DNA of 64,000 nt from Streptomyces antimycoticus (GTDB lineage Bacteria; Actinomycetota; Actinomycetes; Streptomycetales; Streptomycetaceae), in the NCBI RefSeq assembly GCF_005405925.1, contig NZ_BJHV01000001.1:10602001-10666000 (forward strand). The letters are read 5' to 3'. Both the position numbers and the translations under genes were made by a program. This document shows, piece after piece, positions 17,692-24,359 of the stretch (within the stretch, counting starts at the first letter, position 1; every line of letters starts with the position of its first letter). The notes under the pieces were generated by a model that worked only from the letters and a program-made list of their open reading frames with translations, was not told the DNA's origin and did not search any database.

Positions 17692-19331
17692 GTGCGGGTC
17701 CACCTCTGGTTGCCCTGACCGTTGCAGGTCCAAAGGATCAGCGGGGTTCCGTTGGCGGTGCCGGCTTGATCGACGTCCAGGCACAGGCCGGCGTGGACGT
17801 TGCGGATCGAACCGTTCGCGTCGAGTGTCCATTTCTGGTTGTCCTGTCCGTTACAGGGCCAGGTGATGATGCGTGTGCCGTTGGCGGTGCCCTGGTCGTA
17901 GGCGTCCAGGCACTTGTCTCCGAAGACGCGTATCTCGCCGCCGGCCCAGGTGGTCCACAGCTGGCCGGCGGCCGTGTGGCAGTCCCGGATCAGCACCCTC
18001 GTCCCGGCCGCGGTCGAGGCGTTCTCCACGTCCAGACAACGGCCGGACCCGTCACCGCGCAGCCGGGATGTGGTGGCGGCCAGCGGAGTGCCGCCGGTCA
18101 CCCGGAACGCGGCGACACCGTGTGCGGGCACACTCGCCGAGACCTGTCCGGTCGTGCTCGATGTGCCGCCGGTCCACAGGTCGGTGAGGGTGAACGACCC
18201 GCCGGACAGACCGACCTGTGCCGCCGTGGCGGTGACAGTCGTCGTGCTGGTCCCCCGGTTGAACAGGCCCACGGCGACCGAGCCGTCGGACAGGGGCTTG
18301 GCGAACACCTCGGTGTCTCCGTCGTCGCGCACCCTGCGCCCGCCCGCGCCCAGCGGGTCCTGGTTCACCGCCACCAGACGCGGGTTGCGCAGGACCGCGC
18401 TCACATCGGCCGACATGGTGCGGATGTCATTGCCCGCCATGAGCGGCGCGGCCATTAGCGCCCACAGGGCGAAGTGGGAGCGGGACTCGGTCAGCGACAG
18501 CCCGGGGCGGCCGACGACGAGCATGTCGGGGTCGTTCCAGTGGCCCGGACCCGACTGCGCGGCCAGCGGCGCGGTGACGTCCACGACGTTGCCCACGCCC
18601 ATCGGATAGCTGTTGGTGTTGCCGTTCTGCCAGATGTCGAGCAGGTCCTCGGTCGTCCGCCACAGGTCGGCGACCTCGCCCCAGTTGTATGTGTCGCCGG
18701 TGATGGCGTGGTAGCTGTTCGGGTTGATGCTGTAGACGATCGGGCGCCCGGTGGCGCGCAGCGCGTCGCGCATGAGCGTGAACCGCGCGACCTGCTCGTC
18801 CCGGGTGCCGGCGGAGGAACACCAGTCGTACTTGAGGTAGTCCACACCCCACGAGGCGAACGTGCGAGCGTCCTGGCTCTCATGACCCTTGCTGCCGGTG
18901 GACCCCGGGTAACTGCCGCCGCCCTGCGCGCACGTGCGCTCGTTGGGCACCTGATAGATGCCGAACTTCAAGCCCTTCCCGTGGATGTAGTCCCCGAGCG
19001 CCTTCATACCGCTCGGAAACTTTGTCGGGTTGGCCCGCAAGTTGCCCGCGGTGTCGCGTTGGGGGTCGAACCAGCAGTCGTCGACCACCACGTATCGGTA
19101 ACCGGCGTCCCGCATGCCCGAGGAGACCATGGCGTCGGCGGCTTGACGGACCTGCGCCTCGGTGACCCCGCACCCGAAGCTGTTCCAGCTGTTCCAGCCC
19201 AGGGGCGGGGTGAGCGCCGGACTGCCCGGGGCCGCCTGGGCGGTCGAGTGGACCGAGGCCGTGGTGAAGGCGGTGCCGATCAGCGCGGCAGCCGTGAGGA
19301 AGCGGAGTAATCGTCCGCGTGGTTTCGACAC
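17688..19331 (-). CDS. Secreted GH27 alpha-galactosidase with CBM13
   Basis: 547 residues. The GTG at 19331 starts VSKPRGRLLRF with a signal peptide cleaved near AQA; GGAAGG lies upstream. The GH27 barrel has PPLGWNSWNSFGCG, VVVDDCW, the nucleophile Asp in YLKYDWC and the acid Asp in GPGHWNDPDML. A beta-sandwich follows, then a ricin-type CBM13 with three repeats ending in QLW, NQKW and NQRW. Some GH27-CBM13 enzymes of Streptomyces are beta-L-arabinopyranosidases. From memory those carry Glu in place of the second Asp of the DD pair, so DD here favours alpha-galactosidase. It lies in a probable operon with GH54 and GH43. Confidence 0.9.
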   Translation of the reverse strand: MSKPRGRLLRFLTAAALIGTAFTTASVHSTAQAAPGSPALTPPLGWNSWNSFGCGVTEAQVRQAADAMVSSGMRDAGYRYVVVDDCWFDPQRDTAGNLRANPTKFPSGMKALGDYIHGKGLKFGIYQVPNERTCAQGGGSYPGSTGSKGHESQDARTFASWGVDYLKYDWCSSAGTRDEQVARFTLMRDALRATGRPIVYSINPNSYHAITGDTYNWGEVADLWRTTEDLLDIWQNGNTNSYPMGVGNVVDVTAPLAAQSGPGHWNDPDMLVVGRPGLSLTESRSHFALWALMAAPLMAGNDIRTMSADVSAVLRNPRLVAVNQDPLGAGGRRVRDDGDTEVFAKPLSDGSVAVGLFNRGTSTTTVTATAAQVGLSGGSFTLTDLWTGGTSSTTGQVSASVPAHGVAAFRVTGGTPLAATTSRLRGDGSGRCLDVENASTAAGTRVLIRDCHTAAGQLWTTWAGGEIRVFGDKCLDAYDQGTANGTRIITWPCNGQDNQKWTLDANGSIRNVHAGLCLDVDQAGTANGTPLILWTCNGQGNQRWTRT

Positions 19332-19521
19332 GAGATGGTTCCTTCCTGGAAGGATACGGCGAGGCGATCGCCCGCCGGTGCGCGCGATGCGGCGGCCAAT
19401 GGATGCCGGGGAGGCTGCCGGCCCGGCATGACAGCCGCCGCACCCGGTGGTGCGTGGTGACCTCCGGCCCGGATGGTCACAGAAGAGGGCGGCGGTCGTC
19501 GGGAACGGGAAGCGCCCCGGC

Positions 19522-20616
19522 TCAGCGGTAGCCGGCCGCGGTGATATTGGCCTGCACGGCGTTCTCCGTCTGGTCGGAGGGGTAGCCGGAGACCATGGCT
19601 CCCTCGTAGAACGTTCCGGCGCTGAGGTTGGTGTTGCCGTTGCAGCAGTCACCGCCGCTGCCCAGGATGATGGCCCCCTGCTTCTTCATGGGGTTGTAGC
19701 CGCCGGGGAGGGAGCCGGCGTACAGGGTGGTCAGGCTCCCGGACTGCGCGTTGCTGCCCTTGATCGCGAACCGGGTCGTCCCGTTGTTCTTCAGTGTGGC
19801 GGTGACGAACTTGCTGGTGAATGCCCTCTGGTTCGGGTTCCAGGACTGGCTGCCCCCGGAGTACAGGCCCCATTCGAGGTCTGCCTGGACCCATGGGCCG
19901 TTCCCGGAACATCCGCCGAACCAGCACTGCGTGCTGAAGTTGATGGCGTCCATGGCTCCGGGGCCGTCGGCCTTGCGGCTGGTCTCGCTGTTGCCGTAGT
20001 CGAAGCAGCAGCCGCTGTTGACGTGCGTGCCGCTGGTCACCATGTACATGCCCTCGGGTGCGCTGCCGGTGGGGACGCCCGTCGCGTGGCCGTCGCGCCA
20101 GTAGCTGTTCCTGGGGTTGATGTACAGCGAGTAGGCCCTGTTGCCTCCGACCGTCAGGGACTCACTCGTCGCGTTCGCGGCGGTGTCGGAGCCACCGACT
20201 CCGCCCGGCCCCTGGTACCCCAGGTTGTTGCCGTGCCCGGACTGGTCGTAGACCCAGGTGATGACGCATGAGGTACCCGCGCAGAACGAGTCCTGGGCGG
20301 CGGCGTCGGCGACGCCGCCTGCCGTCACGGCGCCGACGTCCCGGGTCGCGTTGTCGGACGAGCGCCTGACTTGGTACAGCTTGCCGGTGTACGAGCCATA
20401 GAGCGCCCGCACCGTGCTGTGCGCGGCTACACAAGGTGTGCCGCCCGACGCGTAGATGTCACAGGGGCCGGTGCCGGCGGCGGACGCCGGCCCTGGTCGG
20501 CCGAACACCGCCACCAGGACCGCAATCAACATCAGCGCCGAGCCGGTGGCCAAGGTGGCGGGCGAGCGCCGTCTGCGGGGCACACCGCCCGGCACGGAAA
20601 CCAATGAAGACTGCAC
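19522..20616 (-). CDS. Secreted GH54 alpha-L-arabinofuranosidase (catalytic domain only)
   Basis: 364 residues. The GTG at 20616 has AGGAGG five bases upstream, a better start than the two upstream ATGs. The signal peptide core is SALMLIAVLVAVF, cleaved near ASA. The mature part begins GPCDIYASGGTPCVAAHSTV, the AbfB catalytic-domain signature, and continues ITWVYDQSGHGNNL, SGCCFDYGNSET (adjacent Cys pair), WVQADLEWGLYSGG and AGTFYEGAMVSGYPSD. The C-terminal CBM42 common in fungal AbfB is absent; the protein stops at NITAAGYR. The role is release of arabinofuranose from arabinan or arabinoxylan. An operator candidate lies about 95 bases upstream. Confidence 0.9.
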   Translation of the reverse strand: MQSSLVSVPGGVPRRRRSPATLATGSALMLIAVLVAVFGRPGPASAAGTGPCDIYASGGTPCVAAHSTVRALYGSYTGKLYQVRRSSDNATRDVGAVTAGGVADAAAQDSFCAGTSCVITWVYDQSGHGNNLGYQGPGGVGGSDTAANATSESLTVGGNRAYSLYINPRNSYWRDGHATGVPTGSAPEGMYMVTSGTHVNSGCCFDYGNSETSRKADGPGAMDAINFSTQCWFGGCSGNGPWVQADLEWGLYSGGSQSWNPNQRAFTSKFVTATLKNNGTTRFAIKGSNAQSGSLTTLYAGSLPGGYNPMKKQGAIILGSGGDCCNGNTNLSAGTFYEGAMVSGYPSDQTENAVQANITAAGYR

Positions 20617-20652
20617 CGTCTCCTCCTGGAGGGTGGGCATCTGATCAGGGGC

Positions 20653-20664
20653 ATGACATGTCAT
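20653..20664. promoter_or_regulatory. Perfect 12-bp palindrome upstream of GH54
   Basis: ATGACATGTCAT, a perfect palindrome 37 bases before the GH54 start, between that start and the TCGA-type operator. It could be a second regulator site; no partner copy was noticed. Confidence 0.35.
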
Positions 20665-20708
20665 ACGTGCCGCAGGTCAACTGGATGGCGGGGGCGCAAG
20701 AAGTAGTG

Positions 20709-20724
20709 ATTCGATATTTCGAAC
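20709..20724. promoter_or_regulatory. Operator candidate ATTCGA-N4-TCGAAC
   Basis: An inverted repeat with a four-base centre (TATT). It matches the sites at 21278 and 30543, all beside hemicellulase genes or their remains. It lies about 95 bases upstream of the GH54 gene, a usual distance for a repressor site. Confidence 0.55.
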
Positions 20725-21071
20725 GCCTGCCGAAACACCGGACAGAGATGGATGATAGGGGAGCCCCGAAGGCTGTCAAGACCGCATGCGGGACCGGTGT
20801 GGAGGCCGCGATGAAAACCGCAGTCCGGCGGTGCTCCTGCGGGGTGGAATCGTCGGCGACATGTGATGTTTGGCCTCTCCCGTCGCCCATGCCACAGGGC
20901 GTTCGTCCCGACTTCCGCAGCAGGCCCCCGTATCGTTCGACGTCAAGTCTCTTGACAGTCCCAAAGATCCCATGGGACCCCTAGAGGGAGACATGGGATG
21001 TATCGGCGCGCCCTGCTGTCCGTCCCGTGCCCGCGCTCCCGCCTCCGCCCATGCCGCCGGAAGGTCATCTC

Positions 21072-21227
21072 ATGACGATCAACAGGCGCGTCTTCCTCAC
21101 CGTCTCGGGCGCGACAATGCCGGGTTGGCCACGCCACGACGGCCGTCACCACCCTGGACGGCGGCCACTTCGCCCTACCGCTGGCGTCGCGCCTCCGACG
21201 GTGGTGGTCGCGCCACCGCCGGACTGA
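21072..21227 (+). pseudogene. Tat signal-peptide remnant of a secreted protein
   Basis: MTINRRVFLTVSGATM is a typical twin-arginine leader start, but the frame then turns into low-complexity Pro/Arg sequence and stops. With the GH62 tail 240 bases further on, this suggests one or more secreted enzymes were deleted here. Confidence 0.45.
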
Positions 21228-21277
21228 CGCTCCTTTGGGGCATCTGCCACCGTTTCCTGTTCAGCTTGTCGATCGTT

Positions 21278-21293
21278 GCTCGACATTTCGAAC
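21278..21293. promoter_or_regulatory. Operator candidate GCTCGA-N4-TCGAAC
   Basis: The inverted repeat (centre CATT) has the same architecture as the sites at 20709 and 30543. It sits between secreted-enzyme remnants and 440 bases upstream of the alpha/beta hydrolase gene. Confidence 0.5.
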
Positions 21294-21470
21294 CCTTGGT
21301 GAACTGGACCCGCTCGCGATGTCCTTCCTCCGGATCGCCCACGGCCGTACTCGCACCACCCGTACCGGCAAGGCCCCCATGCGTCGCCGCCGTGCTGGGT
21401 TACCGAGGACACAGGCGACATTCGGGTGGCGGACCTCCGCCCGACCCCATGGAGCTGTCAAGGACATCAG

Positions 21471-21593
21471 ATGACCATCGACTCGTGCCGTCTGCAGCTC
21501 CTCTACCAGGGCAGGGCCCCGAACTCCGGCGGCGACCACTCCCAGCTTCCCGATCGCCTCGGCCTGCTCACTCGGACCGACAACGACTGTTGA
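21471..21593 (+). pseudogene. GH62 arabinofuranosidase, C-terminal tail
   Basis: Forty residues read MTIDSCRLQLLYQGRAPNSG then GDHSQLPDRLGLLTRTDNDC. This parallels the end of the GH62 protein at 28879 ([20 protein letters not shown] then [16 protein letters not shown]). Only the tail survives, so a second GH62 gene once lay here on the plus strand. Confidence 0.65.
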
Positions 21594-21733
21594 GCGCCCC
21601 GGCCCCTCTCCCATGGGGTCAGGGACCAAACAGAGGGCCCCGGCCCGCTGAGCAACCTCCGCGGGATCCCCTCTCACGCTGGTACACGGCGCCTGTGTAC
21701 CCCGCTCACCCCTACAACAACAAGGAGCCACCC

Positions 21734-22654
21734 ATGTCGATACGACGGCGTACCTTACTGGGCCTCGGCGTGGCCGCCGCCACGGGCGCGGGCATGTCCC
21801 TGCTCGGCAGCAGCGCGGCCGCCGGCACCCTGTCACCACGGATGGCCTCACCGCGGCAGGCACCCACCGCGCAGTTCGCCATCGGCGTGCGCCAGTTCTA
21901 CTGGTCGCGTGGCAACCGCCAACTGACCACGAAGATCTTCTACCCGGCCTCCGGCACCGCGGGCGGCAACCCCGTCCCGAACGCGCCCATCGCGAGCGGC
22001 GTCTTCCCCATCGCCGAATGGAGCCACGGAATGGGGTGCAACTCCGACTGCTACTCCTCCCAGACCCACGATCTGGCCGCCGCGGGCTTCATCTGCCCCG
22101 CCCCCTCGTTCTCCGACAACACCAACATCGGCAGTGTCTACAACGGCAACTGGTCGAAGGACGTCTCCGAGGTCCTCACCCGGACACTGGCGCTCAACAA
22201 CACCGCGGGCGACCCATTCGCCGGACACATCGACACCCGCGTCGGTGTCGGTGTGTCAGGTCACTCGATGGGCGGGATGACCACCCACGGCCTGCTCACC
22301 GCCTGGCCGGACAACCGCATCGTCGCCGCCGTCCCGGTCGCCTGCGTGGACATGGGCAACCCCGCCGGCCTCCACGCCAATGTCCTGTTCATCCACGGTG
22401 ACCACGACCCGACCTGCGACTACAACTCGGCGCGCGCCGCGTACGCGGAGCTTCCGTCGCCCAAGGCGTTCCTCACTCATGTCGGGGCGGACCACGGCCA
22501 GTACCTGACCCCGGACTACCGGTACTACGCCCAGACCAAGAACACCTTCCTGGACTGGTTCCGCTGGAGCCTGTACGGCGACACCGCCGCCCGCGACCGC
22601 CTGCGAAGCGACGCCACCAGCAACGGCACCTCCTGGCAAGCGACCCTCACCTAG
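21734..22654 (+). CDS. Tat-exported alpha/beta hydrolase
   Basis: 306 residues. AAGGAG lies six bases before the ATG. The leader MSIRRRTLLGLGVAAATGAG is of Tat type. The fold shows an oxyanion region HGMGCNSDC, nucleophile elbow GHSMGG, acid Asp in HGDHDPTCD and catalytic His in GADHGQYL, so the Ser-Asp-His triad is complete. It resembles the chlorophyllase/lipase-like or dienelactone-hydrolase-like secreted esterases of Streptomyces. In this setting it may deacylate hemicellulose, but that is inference. Its TAG stop lies inside the CTAG target of the IS701 element, so the IS begins right after the stop and has removed the gene from its native downstream sequence. Confidence 0.82.
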   Translation: MSIRRRTLLGLGVAAATGAGMSLLGSSAAAGTLSPRMASPRQAPTAQFAIGVRQFYWSRGNRQLTTKIFYPASGTAGGNPVPNAPIASGVFPIAEWSHGMGCNSDCYSSQTHDLAAAGFICPAPSFSDNTNIGSVYNGNWSKDVSEVLTRTLALNNTAGDPFAGHIDTRVGVGVSGHSMGGMTTHGLLTAWPDNRIVAAVPVACVDMGNPAGLHANVLFIHGDHDPTCDYNSARAAYAELPSPKAFLTHVGADHGQYLTPDYRYYAQTKNTFLDWFRWSLYGDTAARDRLRSDATSNGTSWQATLT

Positions 22655-24104
22655 TACTCCAGTCTGACTTCGCGATCTTGTGGCGAACCCGGCTGGGAAC
22701 GGGTACGGCCACCGCGTGATCATCGGTTGGTGTGTGGACAAACGAAGATCGTGCGGTGGCCGCGGACCATAGCGTAGACCCTGCCCGCTGGCGGGTGTTG
22801 TTCGACCAGGCCATGGCTCGTATCGCCGGGCGGTTCGGCCGAGTTGAGCCTCGGGCCACGGCCCGCGCCTACTTGCTCGGGCTGCTGTCGGCTACCGAGC
22901 GGAAGAACTGCTGGCAACTGGCTGAACAGGCCGGCCTGGCCCGGCCCGGGCCGATGCAGCGCCTGCTGCGCTATGCCCGCTGGGATGCCGACGCCCTCCG
23001 TGACGATGTCCGCGCCTACGTTGTCGACCACCTCGGCGACGACGGCGTTCTCATCGTGGACGAGACCGGCTTCGTGAAGAAAGGCAGCATGTCGGCGGGG
23101 GTGCAACGCCAGTACACCGGCACAGCTGGCCGGATCGAGAACTCCCAGGTCGGCGTGTTCCTCGCCTACGCCACTGAGCGGGGACGCGCGCTGATCGACC
23201 GACGGCTCTACCTGCCCGAGCGGTCCTGGTGCTCCGATCCCGAGCGCCGCCATGCTGCCGGGGTGCCCGAGGACCTACCCTTCGCGACCAAGCCCCGGCT
23301 GGCCGAGGAGATGATCGTCGCCGCGTTGGACGCCGGAGTGACTGCATCGTGGGTGACCGGCGACGAAGCCTACGGCCAGGACCCGCAGTTACGCGCACGC
23401 CTGGAGCGGATCGGCATCGGCTACGTGATGGCCGTCGCCTGCTCCACCCGGGTCCGGATCAACCAGGGCCGCACCCCTGTCCGCGCCGATGTCCTCGCCG
23501 ACCGCTTGCCCGCCTCTGCCTGGCAGCGGCACAGCGCCGGAGCCGGCGCGAAGGGCCCGCGCTACTACGACTGGGCCTGGATCCACATCGGCACCGGCGT
23601 CCATCGTCACCTGCTGATCCGCCGCAACCGGACCACCGGTGAACTCGCCTTCTACCTGTGCTGGTCACCCACCCAGATCACCCTGCACGAGCTCGTCCGC
23701 GTCGCCGGTGTCCGCTGGAGCGTCGAGGAGTGCTTCCAGGCCGCCAAGAGCCAGGTCGGCCTGGATCACTACCAGGTCAGGCACTGGACCTCATGGCACC
23801 GGCACATCACGCTCGCCATGCTGGCCCTGGCCTTCCTGACCGCTCTCGCCGCCGACGCGAACCCCGCCCGGCCTGCCGATCCGCAACATCCCGACCGCAG
23901 CCACGACCCGATCATCCTGACCGTCCCGGAGATCCGTCACCTGCTCGTCGCCGTCTTCGCCCCACCGGCCATGACTGCCGCCAGACTGCTGCACTGGTCC
24001 ACCTGGCGCAGACGCCACCAGGCCGCAGCCCGACGCAGCCACTACCAACGACGCTCCACCGACGGACCCGCTGGATAGATCACGAAACCGCACTGGAGTA
24101 CTAG
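22651..24104 (+). mobile_element. IS701-family insertion sequence, copy 1
   Basis: A 1446-bp element (22655-24100) with imperfect inverted ends TACTCCAGTCTGACTTCGC and TACTCCAGTGCGGTTTCG. It is flanked by a four-base duplication CTAG (22651-22654 and 24101-24104). It carries one transposase gene and is almost identical to copy 2 at 39863-41308, in the opposite orientation. The intact ends, target duplication and near identity indicate recent transposition. Confidence 0.93.
22732..24078 (+). CDS. IS701-family transposase
   Basis: 448 residues, full length. The DDE core has VLIVDETGFVKKG (first Asp), SWVTGDEAYGQDPQ (second Asp) and VAGVRWSVEECFQAAKSQVG (Glu) in an RNase-H fold with a long insertion, as in the family. 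The N-terminal part has ARAYLLGLLSATERKNCWQL and LRYARWDADALRDDV. The start is GTG at 22732. It differs from the copy 2 protein at one visible residue (Leu here, Pro there, in HITLAM-ALAFL). Confidence 0.93.
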   Translation: MWTNEDRAVAADHSVDPARWRVLFDQAMARIAGRFGRVEPRATARAYLLGLLSATERKNCWQLAEQAGLARPGPMQRLLRYARWDADALRDDVRAYVVDHLGDDGVLIVDETGFVKKGSMSAGVQRQYTGTAGRIENSQVGVFLAYATERGRALIDRRLYLPERSWCSDPERRHAAGVPEDLPFATKPRLAEEMIVAALDAGVTASWVTGDEAYGQDPQLRARLERIGIGYVMAVACSTRVRINQGRTPVRADVLADRLPASAWQRHSAGAGAKGPRYYDWAWIHIGTGVHRHLLIRRNRTTGELAFYLCWSPTQITLHELVRVAGVRWSVEECFQAAKSQVGLDHYQVRHWTSWHRHITLAMLALAFLTALAADANPARPADPQHPDRSHDPIILTVPEIRHLLVAVFAPPAMTAARLLHWSTWRRRHQAAARRSHYQRRSTDGPAG

Positions 24105-24249
24105 TGCGTCGGTCTTGAGTTTGCTCGTCGCCGCGTGAGTCGTGTTCCGTTACAGATCACGGCTCTCAGCAACACCGCGGTCGCCGCCCGGCCGGGCGTG
24201 GAGGAGAAGCCGCAGATCCAGGCGCTGGAACGCCACCGGGTCGGCGTCT

Positions 24250-24285
24250 GCCGCGCCCCGCCGAACAGCCTCGGCGGGGCGCGGC
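24250..24285. terminator. Strong GC hairpin between convergent genes
   Basis: GCCGCGCCCCGCCGA (24250-24264) pairs perfectly over 15 bases with 24271-24285 around a six-base loop. There is no T run. It lies between the convergent hydrolase and GH78 genes and is probably their shared terminator, now separated from the hydrolase stop by the IS. Confidence 0.6.
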
Positions 24286-24359
24286 ACCTCGCCCGGCCGT
24301 TCCAGCAGGCCCGGGAGAACCTCAGCATGGTCGGCCACTGAGGGCTGCCCCGTTCACCG

